A stretch of 64,000 nucleotides of DNA from Thioalkalivibrio versutus (GCF_001999325.1 NZ_MVAR01000007.1:77591-141590), one strand, 5' to 3'. Shown: positions 6,944-16,970, counted from the first letter of the stretch. Numbers and translations are program-made. The notes: a model not told the origin generated them from the sequence alone.

Positions 6944-9646
6944 TTAGTGCGCATCGTCCCAGTTGGCGCCGACGCCGACATCCACCACCAGCTCCACGTC
7001 GAGATCGGCGGCGCCGCTCATGGCCTGGCGCACGAGGTCGGTCAATGCATCCAGTGCGTCGTTGGCGACTTCGAATACGAGTTCATCGTGTACCTGCATG
7101 ATCATGCAGGCCTCGATTGCTGACTCGGCCAGGTCGTTCGCGACCCGTACCATCGCGCGCTTGATGATGTCGGCGGCCGTGCCCTGCATCGGGGCGTTGA
7201 TTGCGACGCGCTCGGACTGCTGGCGCCGGGCACCGTTGCGGCTGTTGATCTCCGGCAGGTACAGGCGGCGGCCGAAGAGCGTCTCGACATAGCCGTTCTC
7301 GCGCCCGCTGGCGCGGGCCTTCTCCATATAGTCGTGCACGCCGGGATAGCGATTGAAGTAGCGGTCGATGTATTCGCGCGCCTCGCCCTGCTCGATGCCG
7401 AGGTTGCGCGCCAGCCCCCAGGCGGACATGCCGTAGATCAAGCCGAAGTTGATCGCCTTGGCCGCCCGGCGCTGGTCGTTCGAGACCTGGTCCGGCTCTG
7501 TGCCAAAGACCTCGGCGGCGGTCGCGCGGTGGATGTCCTGCCCCTCGGCGAAGGCGCGCAGCAGGCCCGCGTCCTGCGACAGGTGGGCCATGATGCGCAG
7601 CTCGATCTGCGAGTAGTCGGCCGCCAGCAGCTGGTGGCCCGGTTCGGCGATGAAGGCCTGGCGGATGCGCCGCCCGGCCTCGGTGCGCACCGGGATGTTC
7701 TGCAGGTTCGGTTCCGACGACGACAGGCGTCCGGTGGCCGCGCCCGACTGGTGATAGGACGTATGCACCCGCCCGGTCTTGGGGTGGATGCGCCGGGGCA
7801 GGGTCTCGGTGTAGGTGCTGCGCAGCTTGGACAGCCCGCGGTGTTCCAGGATCAGGCGTGGCAGGGCGTAGTCACCCGCCATCTGTTCCAGCACGTCCTC
7901 GGCGGTCGAGGGCTGGCCCTTGGGCGTGCGCCGCAGCACCGGCAGCCCCAGGCGTTCGAACAGGATCTCCTGGATCTGCTTGGGCGAGCCGAGGTTGAAC
8001 TCGCCACCGGCCTCCTCGAAGGCCTCGCGCTCGATACGCTCCATCTCGGTCAGCAGCGCCTGGCTCTGCGCGCCGAGCTGGTCCGGGTCGACCTTCACGC
8101 CTGCACGCTCGATATCCGCCAGTACCGGGACCAGCGGCATCTCGATCTCGCGATAGACGAACGCCGGCCCTTCCGCTTCCTTCAGGCGCGGCTGGAACAC
8201 CGCGTCCAGTTGCAGGCAGATGTCGGCGTCCTCGCCCGCGTAGTCGGTCGCGATCCCGATATCCACCTCGGCGAACGGAATCTGCTTCGCGCCCTTGCCC
8301 GCCACGTCCTCGTAGTGCGTGGTCTTGTAGTCCAGGTGGCGCTCGGCCAGGGAGTCCAGGTCGTGGCGGTTGGCGCCGGCGTCCAGGCAGAAGGACTCCA
8401 GCAGCGTGTCATCGACGATGCCCCGCAGGGTGATGCCGTGATTCCCCAGTACGTTGCGGTCGTACTTCAGGTGATGTCCGAGCTTGCCGTGGTCCGTGGA
8501 CTCCAGCCACGGCTTCAGGCGCTCCAGCGTCGCGTCGAACGGTAGCTGCGGGTCCGCATCCGGCCCGGTATGGGCGAGCGGCAGGTAGTACGCGGTACCC
8601 GGATCGAACGCGAACGACATGCCTACCAGTTCGGCCCGCATCGCATCCAGGCTGGTGGTCTCGGTGTCGAAGGCCACGCGCTCGGCCTTGTCCAGACGCT
8701 CCAGTAGCCCAGCGAAATCGGCCTCTTCGCGAACGGTCTGGTAGGTCCCCTGTGCCTTCGCTGGCCCGGGGTTGTCGCCTGCGGCCTCGCCGTTGCCGCC
8801 CTCCAGTTCCGCACGCCAGCGGGTGAAGCCGTAGCGGCGCACCATCTCCAGCAGGCGTTCATGGTCCGGTTCCTGGATGGCGAGGTCATCGGGGCCGATG
8901 TCCAGCTCGACATCGCGCTTGACCGTAATCAGCTCGCGCGAGGTCGGCAGCCGGTCGGCGGCCGCGCGTAGGTTCTCGCCAATCTTGCCGCCGATGTCGT
9001 CGGCCTGCTCGAGGATGGTATCGAGGTCACCGTACTTCGCGATCCACTTGGCCGCCGTCTTCGGGCCGACCTTGTCGACGCCCGGGATGTTGTCGACGCT
9101 GTCGCCCATGAGCGCGAGATAGTCGACGATCTGCTCCGGGGCGACGCCGAACTTCTCCTGCACGCCGTCCGGGTCCAGGGTGACGCCGCTCATGGTGTTC
9201 ACCAGCGTGATGCGGTCATCCACCAGTTGGGCGAGGTCCTTGTCGCCGGTGGAGATCACCACCGCGTGGCCGGCGCGCGCCGCCTGGTCGGCCAGGGTCG
9301 CGATCACGTCGTCGGCCTCGACACCCCCGACGCACAGCAGCGGCAGGCCCATCGCCCGGACCAGCTCGTGCAGAGGCTCGATCTGGGCCGCCAGCTCATC
9401 CGGCATCGGGGGGCGGGTGGCCTTGTATTCGGGGTAGATGTCATCGCGGAAGGTCTTGCCCTTGGCGTCGAACACCACCGCCATGTGCTCCGGCCCGTAG
9501 TCCGCGCGCAGCTTGCGCAGCATGTTGGCCACACCGATCATCGCGCCGGTCGGGGCGCCATCCGGCGCGGTCAGTGGCGGCAGGGCGTGGAACGCGCGGA
9601 ACAGGTAGGACGAGCCGTCGACCAGGACGAGGGGCGGTTGCGACAT
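6944..9646 (-). CDS. polA: DNA polymerase I
   Basis: A 900-residue family A DNA polymerase that fills gaps and removes RNA primers. The N-terminal 5'-3' nuclease domain starts LVDGSSYLFRAFHALPP. A 3'-5' exonuclease domain has the proofreading motif FDTETTSLDA, so proofreading residues look retained. The polymerase domain has motif A DYSQIELRI, motif B RRAAKAINFGLIYG and motif C QVHDELVFEV. The start MSQPPLVL matches family N-termini, whereas the frame extends 108 codons further upstream without resemblance to PolA. Length and domain order are those of the E. coli enzyme. Confidence 0.97.
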   Translation of the reverse strand: MSQPPLVLVDGSSYLFRAFHALPPLTAPDGAPTGAMIGVANMLRKLRADYGPEHMAVVFDAKGKTFRDDIYPEYKATRPPMPDELAAQIEPLHELVRAMGLPLLCVGGVEADDVIATLADQAARAGHAVVISTGDKDLAQLVDDRITLVNTMSGVTLDPDGVQEKFGVAPEQIVDYLALMGDSVDNIPGVDKVGPKTAAKWIAKYGDLDTILEQADDIGGKIGENLRAAADRLPTSRELITVKRDVELDIGPDDLAIQEPDHERLLEMVRRYGFTRWRAELEGGNGEAAGDNPGPAKAQGTYQTVREEADFAGLLERLDKAERVAFDTETTSLDAMRAELVGMSFAFDPGTAYYLPLAHTGPDADPQLPFDATLERLKPWLESTDHGKLGHHLKYDRNVLGNHGITLRGIVDDTLLESFCLDAGANRHDLDSLAERHLDYKTTHYEDVAGKGAKQIPFAEVDIGIATDYAGEDADICLQLDAVFQPRLKEAEGPAFVYREIEMPLVPVLADIERAGVKVDPDQLGAQSQALLTEMERIEREAFEEAGGEFNLGSPKQIQEILFERLGLPVLRRTPKGQPSTAEDVLEQMAGDYALPRLILEHRGLSKLRSTYTETLPRRIHPKTGRVHTSYHQSGAATGRLSSSEPNLQNIPVRTEAGRRIRQAFIAEPGHQLLAADYSQIELRIMAHLSQDAGLLRAFAEGQDIHRATAAEVFGTEPDQVSNDQRRAAKAINFGLIYGMSAWGLARNLGIEQGEAREYIDRYFNRYPGVHDYMEKARASGRENGYVETLFGRRLYLPEINSRNGARRQQSERVAINAPMQGTAADIIKRAMVRVANDLAESAIEACMIMQVHDELVFEVANDALDALTDLVRQAMSGAADLDVELVVDVGVGANWDDAH

Positions 9647-9719
9647 GCAGGCGGAATCCGGACAGGGAACGCGCGCCATTCTACAGGGCTGGCCGTGAGG
9701 CGCCCATTCGTGCGGGCCA

Positions 9720-9747
9720 TTTGTATGGATACGTTTGTATGGACGCG
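9720..9747. repeat. Two-copy 14-bp tandem repeat in polA/LOG divergent region
   Basis: TTTGTATGGATACG is followed directly by TTTGTATGGACGCG, differing at one base. It lies in the 144-bp gap between divergent polA and the LOG-family gene, where promoters for both must be. It could be a direct-repeat operator or chance. Confidence 0.5.
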
Positions 9748-9790
9748 GGGCGCCCGTTACGCTTGAGTCTCCATCCGAGGAACCCGCCGC

Positions 9791-10516
9791 ATGAACAACC
9801 GTGAACGTGCCGAACACCCGGGCCTGCGTCCGATTGATGACTCTGCCCTGACCCGCGAAAGCTGGAAGATCTTCCAGATCATGGCGGAGTTCGTGGAGGG
9901 CTTCGAGCGCCTGGCGCACATCAAGCCCTCGGTCAGCATCTTTGGTTCTGCCCGCTTCCCCCCGGAGCATCGCTATTACCAGCTGGGCGAGACGACCGCG
10001 CGCCAGCTGTCGGATGCCGGCTTTGCGGTGGTCAGCGGCGGCGGTCCGGGCATCATGGAGGCGGCCAACAAGGGGGCCTTCGGCGGGCGCTCGCCCAGCA
10101 TCGGCCTGAACATCCAGCTACCCCACGAGCAGAGTGCGAATGATTACCAAGACGTGGGACTGGGCTTTCGCCACTTCTTTTCGCGCAAGGTGATGTTCGT
10201 GAAGTATGCATCCGCCTACGTGGTCCTGCCGGGCGGCTTTGGCACGCTGGACGAGCTGGCGGAGATCCTGACGCTGGTGCAGACCGGCAAGACTCGGCGT
10301 ATTCCCGTGGTCCTCGTGGGCAGCGAGTTCTGGAAGGGGCTGCTCGACTGGTTCCAGGACACCCTGGTGGAACAGGGCACCATCGACCAGGAGGACCTGC
10401 AGCTATACTCGTTGGTAGATTCGCCGGAGGATGTGGTGAGCGCGATCTTCGAGCACTACGAGACGCGCAGCTTCGAGCCGTCCGCGGAAGAAAAGAAACG
10501 ACTGATGGAGCTGTGA
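9791..10516 (+). CDS. LOG-family protein (TIGR00730 type), Rossmann-fold nucleotide hydrolase
   Basis: A 241-residue member of the LOG (Lonely guy) family. The signature motifs GGGPGIMEAANKGA (about residues 78-91) and PGGFGTLDE are intact; these bind the nucleotide phosphate and carry the catalytic glutamate. Characterised relatives hydrolyse nucleoside 5'-monophosphates (cytokinin-type or AMP) to free base and ribose phosphate. The bacterial substrate here is not deducible. The stop codon overlaps the start of the DUF2782 gene, implying coupling. Confidence 0.88.
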   Translation: MNNRERAEHPGLRPIDDSALTRESWKIFQIMAEFVEGFERLAHIKPSVSIFGSARFPPEHRYYQLGETTARQLSDAGFAVVSGGGPGIMEAANKGAFGGRSPSIGLNIQLPHEQSANDYQDVGLGFRHFFSRKVMFVKYASAYVVLPGGFGTLDELAEILTLVQTGKTRRIPVVLVGSEFWKGLLDWFQDTLVEQGTIDQEDLQLYSLVDSPEDVVSAIFEHYETRSFEPSAEEKKRLMEL

Positions 10517-10911
10517 TGATGACCCCGACCCGCCTGAGCCTGCCCCTGTCGCTGCTGGCGGCCCTGCTGCTGGTGCCCGGTTCGGCGCTGGCGCAGGAAG
10601 ACCGCGAGTGGGGGGATGCCCCGCCGCCGCCGGAACTGGACGAGGCTGCCGATCCGCCGCCCCCGGTGCTGGACGAGCGCGCCCGCGAGCAGCGCTCCCT
10701 GGAAGAGGCCGACATCATCATTATCGAGCGCGATGGCGAGACGCGGCGCGAATACCGCATGGGCGGCCAGCTGGTGATGGTCGAGGTTACGCCTGCGGTC
10801 GGCCCGACCTACTACCTCATCGATACCACCGGCGATGGCACGCTGGATGGTCGCCGCAATGAGCTGGATCCCGACTTTGTACCCCCGTCCTGGGTGATTT
10901 TCCGATGGTAA
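10516..10911 (+). CDS. DUF2782 family secreted protein
   Basis: A 131-residue protein with a signal peptide (MTPTRLSLPLSLLAALLLVPGSALAQ), an acidic proline-rich stretch (PPPPELDEAADPPPP) and a C-terminal conserved part (RDGETRREYRMGGQLVMVEV and GPTYYLIDT). This matches DUF2782, a family of unknown function often found between polA and thrB in gammaproteobacteria. The start overlaps the previous stop codon; the exact ATG is uncertain among tandem GTG-ATG-ATG codons at 10513, 10516 and 10519. The end overlaps the next gene by 7 bp. Confidence 0.82.
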   Translation: MMTPTRLSLPLSLLAALLLVPGSALAQEDREWGDAPPPPELDEAADPPPPVLDERAREQRSLEEADIIIIERDGETRREYRMGGQLVMVEVTPAVGPTYYLIDTTGDGTLDGRRNELDPDFVPPSWVIFRW

Positions 10912-11765
10912 TGAATGAATCCGAAATTCAGGGCTGCGGCGAGCTTGCCGGCCTGGCACTGACGGCCGGTCCCGAGGGGCCGGAACTCGACGGCCGGCCG
11001 GTGCAGTGCCTGCGCCTGCCGGCCGCCGCGGCGCCGGCCCTGGAGCAGGCCCTCGCCGAGGTCCCTGCTGGCTGTGGCCGCGTGATCGGCCGGGGTGCGG
11101 ATGATGCGGCCGGGCAGGTGGTGCTGGTGCTCGAGCGTGGCCAGGCCATTCAGGGCACGGTCGCGGCCGAAGGGCCTGGCAGCCTGGAGGCCCTGGGCGA
11201 GCGCGCGGCCGACTGGCAGGGCCGCCACACGGCCGGTGCCCTGCCTGCTGGAGACGGCTACCGACGCGGCGTGCTGCAGCAGAGGATGCGCGAGCGTGCG
11301 GACACAATCACGTCTTCGCTGGATGCCGAATCGCGGGCGATCCTGGATGCCGAGCTGCACCATCAGGGGCTTTACCGTTTCGAGGACCTGCCGCTGGCGG
11401 GAAGTGTCTGGCAGACGGTCCGCATCTATCCGGAGGGCGCCGGCCTGGCCGATCTGGTCCTCCCGCCCGCGCCGGTGCCGGCCTTCTGGCAGGTCGCACG
11501 GCTCGCCCTGGCGGTCGCCGTGGATGACGCGGGGCGGCCGGATGCCGAGGGCTACCGGGCGTTGCTGTCCGGATATAACGGACGGCGACCGTTGACCGCC
11601 ATCGAGCGAGGGGCGGCGCCGACCCTGCTGCGCCTGGCTGCGCTGGACGACTGGCTCGCCGCACTGGAGGCCGGGGCCGATGGGCGCACCGAGCGCGAAC
11701 GGCTGGCAGCCCTTCAGGCAGAAGCGGCTCGCTTGCAGGGTATCTGGGTTCGCGCCGCGGCTTGA
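10905..11765 (+). CDS. Decayed homoserine kinase (ThrB type II)-like protein, probably not a kinase
   Basis: A 286-residue protein with no obvious intact domain. The C-terminal part (YRALLSGYNGRRPLTAIERG, then LLRLAALDDWLAAL) resembles the end of type II homoserine kinases, which read like Y-ARRPLT-ER and LR-AALRFWLSRL. The position after polA and DUF2782 is exactly where thrB sits in Pseudomonas and relatives. The kinase catalytic loop H-x-D-L-x-R-D-N is missing; the aligned region reads HHQGLYRFEDLPL. Kinase activity is therefore unlikely. The homology is inferred by eye from the C-terminus and synteny. It overlaps DUF2782 by 7 bp. Confidence 0.6.
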   Translation: MVMNESEIQGCGELAGLALTAGPEGPELDGRPVQCLRLPAAAAPALEQALAEVPAGCGRVIGRGADDAAGQVVLVLERGQAIQGTVAAEGPGSLEALGERAADWQGRHTAGALPAGDGYRRGVLQQRMRERADTITSSLDAESRAILDAELHHQGLYRFEDLPLAGSVWQTVRIYPEGAGLADLVLPPAPVPAFWQVARLALAVAVDDAGRPDAEGYRALLSGYNGRRPLTAIERGAAPTLLRLAALDDWLAALEAGADGRTERERLAALQAEAARLQGIWVRAAA

Positions 11766-11867
11766 TGGCCCAGCCGGCCCGCACGGACGTGTGGGGCGCC
11801 TGGGCCAGTCGTTCGCAAACACAACGAGGCGGGGTCGTGGATCCGTGCCTTCCAAGGAGGAAAGCCC

Positions 11868-12515
11868 ATGTTCCGAATCGCTGTCTGGCTGGCGCTGCCC
11901 CTGGCCGCCCTTCTCGCCCCTGCGCTCCTGAGTGCCGACGTCTATCGCTGGACCGACGATCAGGGCAATGTCCACTTCGGCGACCGGCCCCCCGAGGGGA
12001 GCCGTAGCGAGTCGGTCGATGTGCGTGAGCCGATGCGGGGCGTGCCGCTGGAGGGCGCGCGCGAGATCCTCGAACGTCCGGTGCGCCCCCGCGGCCAGCC
12101 GGAGGTGGAGGGTGCCTACCAGCGGGTCGCCATCGCGCGGCCGGAGGATGGCGAGGGCGTGCGGGCGAACGACGGCAACGTGACCGCCGAGCTCGAGCTT
12201 GAACCGGCGCTTGATGCCGACGCCGGCCACCGCGTGGTCTGGCTGCTGGACGGGGAGGCCGCCGGCGAGGGGGCTTCGACGAGCGCGACCTTCCAGGGCC
12301 TGAACCGCGGTGCCTATACCCTGCAGGCGCGGGTCGTGGACGAGTCGGGTCAGGAACTGGGCGCCAGCGATACCATCGAGTTCAACGTGCTGCGCATGGC
12401 CATCCCGCGCAGCCAGCAACAGCAGCAACGGCCCCAGCAGTTTCCGTCGGGCGGTGCACCGCAGGCACCGCAGGCTCCCCGGGCGCCGCAGCCGGTGACG
12501 CCTGGCCCGAATTGA
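11868..12515 (+). CDS. DUF4124 domain-containing periplasmic protein
   Basis: A 215-residue exported protein. A signal peptide (ending LLSADVYR) leads into the DUF4124 motif VYRWTDDQGNVHFGDRPPEG, a short domain of unknown function found in many proteobacterial envelope proteins. A beta-rich middle section follows (TAELELEP... RVVWLLDGEAAG... ARVVDESGQELG), ending in a Q-rich and P/A-rich tail (RSQQQQQRPQQF). A strong ribosome site (AAGGAGGAAA) sets the start. It lies upstream of ntrB, an arrangement common in related genomes, but a hairpin separates the two. Confidence 0.85.
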   Translation: MFRIAVWLALPLAALLAPALLSADVYRWTDDQGNVHFGDRPPEGSRSESVDVREPMRGVPLEGAREILERPVRPRGQPEVEGAYQRVAIARPEDGEGVRANDGNVTAELELEPALDADAGHRVVWLLDGEAAGEGASTSATFQGLNRGAYTLQARVVDESGQELGASDTIEFNVLRMAIPRSQQQQQRPQQFPSGGAPQAPQAPRAPQPVTPGPN

Positions 12516-12532
12516 CGCCGGCACTCGCATAG

Positions 12533-12549
12533 CGCACCGAAGTGGTGCG
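12533..12549. promoter_or_regulatory. NtrC-type palindrome upstream of ntrB
   Basis: The 17-bp palindrome CGCACC-GAAGT-GGTGCG matches the enterobacterial NtrC site core GCACC-N5-GGTGC at every core position. It lies about 155 bp before ntrB and suggests autoregulation of ntrBC. No experimental support is available here, and the site is closer to the promoter-like element than typical enhancers. Confidence 0.5.
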
Positions 12550-12553
12550 GTTG

Positions 12554-12594
12554 ACGCCCCAGATTGGTGCTATTATTGCACCACTCTGGGGCGT
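12554..12594 (+). terminator. 17-bp hairpin, terminator of the DUF4124 gene; overlaps a sigma-54-like motif
   Basis: Arms 12554-12570 and 12578-12594 pair at 16 of 17 positions around the loop TATTATT, followed by TTCGGTTTC. That is a good but T-poor intrinsic terminator. The same bases contain TTGGTGC-TATTA-TTGCA (12564-12580), with GG and GC spaced by exactly 10 bases as in sigma-54 -24/-12 promoters. Both readings are possible; the hairpin is the stronger one. Confidence 0.6.
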
Positions 12595-12703
12595 TTCGGT
12601 TTCAAGGGTGTCGGCGGCCAGGCTTCTGGTGTGACGCAGCCCTCGGCTTCAGCGTCCCGCCCGGCGATTTTCGCTTGGCGCGATTCCTGCTTGAGGCCTT
12701 TCG

Positions 12704-13800
12704 ATGACTACGCCCCTTGCCAATCCCGGTATGACCACCCCGCCCTGGTGGGACGACCTCTCCACGGCGGTGCTGGTGACCGATGCGGACCTGCGCCTGC
12801 TGAGCCTGAACAGTGCGGCTGAGGTCCTGCTCGGGCTGAGCCGCGAACGCATCGTCGGTTACGGACTGGGGCAATGGCTCAAGCTGGACCGGAATCTGGC
12901 CAACCGCTTGCGTTCGGCGCTGACCCTGGATCAGCCGATCACGCTGCGTGCCCGTCAGATGGAGCCCCTGCGAGCCGACAGCTTCCTGGCCGACGTGATC
13001 ATCACGCCACTGCACCCGGCCGGCGAGCGGCCAGGCCAGTTGCTGTTCGAACTGAACGCCATCGACCGCCACGAGCGCATCAGCCGCGAGGAACAGTTGC
13101 AGAAGCAGCAGGCGATCACCCGTGCAGTGACGCGCGGGCTGGCCCACGAGATCAAGAACCCGCTGGGCGGGCTGCGCGGCGCGGCGCAGTTGCTCGCCAG
13201 CGAGCTGGACGACTCGGGCCTCAAGGAATACACCCAGATCATCATCCGCGAGGCGGACCGCCTGCGCAGCCTGGTCGACCGCATGCTGGGGCCGAACAAC
13301 ATGCCGCGGCGCGAGGCCGTCAATCTGCACGAGGTCCTGGAGCACGTGCGGGGCCTGGTCAGCGTGCAACTGCCGCTGGGGCTGAAGATCCGCGGCGACT
13401 ACGACCCCAGTATTCCCGACGTGCAGGCGGATCGCGACATGCTGGTGCAGGCCATCCTCAACCTGGTGCAGAACGCGGTGCATGCACTGGAAGACGGGGG
13501 GCAGATCACCCTGAGCTCGCGGATCCTGCGCCAGTACACGATCTCCGGAAAGCGCCACCGGCTGGTGGCCAAACTGAGTGTGCGCGACAACGGCCCCGGC
13601 ATCCCGGAGGAGATCCGCGAACGCATCTTTTTCCCGATGGTCACCGGGCGCGCCGAGGGCACCGGGCTGGGGCTGCCGATTGCCCAGAGCCTGATCCAGC
13701 TGCATGACGGCTTGATCGAATGCCATTCGCGCCCGGGGGCGACCTCATTCGACATCCTGCTTCCTATTGATTCCCCCCAGGGCCGGGAGGAGACGCACTG

Positions 13801-13801
<1 letters not shown>
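12704..13801 (+). CDS. ntrB: Nitrogen regulation sensor histidine kinase NtrB (GlnL)
   Basis: A 365-residue cytoplasmic two-component sensor. An N-terminal PAS domain (residues about 15-125) precedes the dimerisation/phosphorylation helix with H148 in GLAHEIKNPLGGLRG, then a HATPase domain with N-box ILNLVQNAVHAL and the DNGPGIP and GTGLGLPIA ATP-lid motifs. In the known pathway NtrB, under PII control, phosphorylates or dephosphorylates NtrC according to nitrogen status. No membrane segment is present, as expected. The stop and the ntrC start share one base (TGATG). Confidence 0.95.
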
Positions 13802-15237
<1,436 letters not shown>

Positions 15238-15242
15238 GTCTT

Positions 15243-15506
15243 TTCACCGCGAAGGCACGAAGAAGGGCAAGGGCGATTTAACCCCAGAGATCACGGAGGA
15301 CACGGAGAAAACCAGGGATCGTTTTGTTACGGGTAGGATGCCGATGAGCGTAGCGAATCGCATCGGCCACACGGGGTGGGTTGGCCCCGATGCGTTTCGC
15401 ATGGCTCAACGCTCCTACCCCTCTGAAAAATTGGCGCCGTTCTCCGTGTCCTATGTGCACTCTGTGGTTAAATCGCCCTTGCCCTTCTTCGCGCCTTCGC
15501 GGTGAA
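15243..15506. mobile_element. Palindromic MITE-like element with nested inverted repeats
   Basis: Terminal arms 15243-15308 and 15441-15506 are inverted repeats matching at about 60 of 66 positions, starting TTCACCGCGAAGGC and ending GCCTTCGCGGTGAA. Inside, 15331-15366 and about 15383-15420 form a second imperfect inverted repeat (GGGTAGGA... and ...TCCTACCC, with GCGAA-CGCATCGG cores). No open reading frame fits, and no target duplication is obvious. It fills the gap between convergent ntrC and pyrD almost completely. As RNA it would fold into one long stem, so it may also terminate both genes. Confidence 0.75.
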
Positions 15507-15514
15507 CAGGCCCT

Positions 15515-16507
15515 TCAGGTCGTGGGGTCCTGCGGAGCGGGCGGGGCGCAGGCGGAAACGGCACCGTTCAGTTGCAGGGTGCCGGTCAGGTCGCGCACGT
15601 GGGTGTAGCCGTGGCGGTCCATGTAGTCGCTGATGCCGTGCAGGATCTTCGGCAGGCACAGTGCGTCGTAGAACAGGCCCGTGCCCACGCCCACGGTGCT
15701 GGCGCCGGCGATCAGGAATTCCAGCGCGTCGGTGGCATTCATCACGCCGCCCTGGCCGATGATCGGCACGTTGTGCGGCGCGGCCACCTGATAGACCTGC
15801 TGCACCTTCAGCAGCGCGATCGGCTTGATCGCCGGGCCGGACAGGCCGCCCTGGTTGTTGCCGATGACCGCGCGGCGGTTTTCCACGTCCACTGCCATCC
15901 CCATCAGGGTGTTGATGACCGCAAAGGCGTCGGTGCCGGCCTCGATGCAGCGCCGGGCATTCTCGGCGATGTCGGTCTGGTTGGGCGAGAGCTTGGTGAT
16001 CAGCGGCTTGGAGGTGACCTTGCGGCAGGCCTCGACCACCCGGGCGGACATGTCCGGGTCATTGCCGAAGGCGACGCCGCCTTCCTTCACGTTGGGGCAG
16101 GAGATGTTGATCTCGATGGCGTCGATCGGCGAGTCGTCGAAGCGTCGGGTGACCTCGATGTACTCCTCGAGGGTGGAGCCCGAGACGTTGGCGAAGAAGC
16201 GCGTCTCGTCGAAATCGAGCTGTGGCAGGGTGTGGTCCACCACGTGATCGACCCCGGGGTTCTGCAGGCCGATTGCGTTCAGCATGCCGTCCGGGGTCTC
16301 GTAGACGCGGTGCGGGGCGTTGCCCAGCCGCGCCTGGCCGGTCGTGCCCTTCAGGCAGATCGCGCCCGCATCGCGGTTGGAAAAGCCGGCCACGCGGGTG
16401 TACTCCTCGCCGAAGCCGACACAGCCGGACAGCAGCACCAGCGGCGTGTTCAAATGCAGGCCGCAGAATTCCAGGGCCAGCCGCGGATCGGTGCGCGAAT
16501 CACTCAT
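15515..16507 (-). CDS. pyrD: Dihydroorotate dehydrogenase, type 1B catalytic subunit
   Basis: A 330-residue TIM-barrel FMN enzyme that oxidises dihydroorotate to orotate in pyrimidine synthesis. Type 1B features are clear: GFGEEY, ICLKGTT, ETPDGMLNAIGLQNPG, and the active-site segment NISCPNVKEGG with C137 as the catalytic base. C-terminal phosphate-binding motifs are GGV and GTGLFYD. There is no membrane-binding N-terminus as in the type 2 enzymes usual in gammaproteobacteria. Type 1B enzymes normally pair with the iron-sulfur flavoprotein PyrK, and no pyrK is in this window. AGAGGA precedes the ATG, which overlaps the divergent trmL start. Confidence 0.9.
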   Translation of the reverse strand: MSDSRTDPRLALEFCGLHLNTPLVLLSGCVGFGEEYTRVAGFSNRDAGAICLKGTTGQARLGNAPHRVYETPDGMLNAIGLQNPGVDHVVDHTLPQLDFDETRFFANVSGSTLEEYIEVTRRFDDSPIDAIEINISCPNVKEGGVAFGNDPDMSARVVEACRKVTSKPLITKLSPNQTDIAENARRCIEAGTDAFAVINTLMGMAVDVENRRAVIGNNQGGLSGPAIKPIALLKVQQVYQVAAPHNVPIIGQGGVMNATDALEFLIAGASTVGVGTGLFYDALCLPKILHGISDYMDRHGYTHVRDLTGTLQLNGAVSACAPPAPQDPTT

Positions 16508-16970
16508 GCTTCACATCGTCCTCTATGAACCGGAGATCCCGCCGAACACGGGCAATATCATTCGTCTGGCGGCCAATACCGGGGCGGCGCTGCACCTGAT
16601 CCATCCGCTAGGCTTCGAGCTGGACAGTGCGCGGGCGCGCCGCGCCGGGCTCGACTATCACGAGCTGGCCCGGGTGCAAGAGTATGACAGCCTCGACCAT
16701 TGGCGGGAATCGGTGCAGCCTGGCCGGGTCTTCCCCATGACCACGCGCGGGCAGGTTCGCTACGACGCCCCGACCTTCCGCGATGGCGATGCCTTGTTGT
16801 TCGGTCCCGAGACGCGAGGCCTGCCGGAGTCCGTCCTGGATACCCTGCCGTCGGAGCATCGCCTGCGCCTCCCGATGCGCGAGGGCAGCCGCAGCCTCAA
16901 CCTTTCCAATGCCGTGGCGGTGGTGGTCTACGAGGCCTGGCGCCAGCTGGGGTTTCCCGACGGCGCATGA
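16506..16970 (+). CDS. trmL: tRNA (cytidine/uridine-2'-O-)-methyltransferase TrmL
   Basis: A 154-residue SPOUT methyltransferase that methylates the wobble ribose of tRNA-Leu isoacceptors. Diagnostic segments are the N-terminus LHIVLYEPEIPPNTGNIIR, the SAM-knot motifs FGPETRGLP and LRLPMREGSRSLNLSNAVAV. The start is fixed by the near-universal family N-terminus. Its ATG at 16506 overlaps the pyrD start codon on the other strand within the tetranucleotide CATG, so the ribosome site and promoter must lie inside pyrD coding sequence. Confidence 0.95.
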   Translation: MLHIVLYEPEIPPNTGNIIRLAANTGAALHLIHPLGFELDSARARRAGLDYHELARVQEYDSLDHWRESVQPGRVFPMTTRGQVRYDAPTFRDGDALLFGPETRGLPESVLDTLPSEHRLRLPMREGSRSLNLSNAVAVVVYEAWRQLGFPDGA

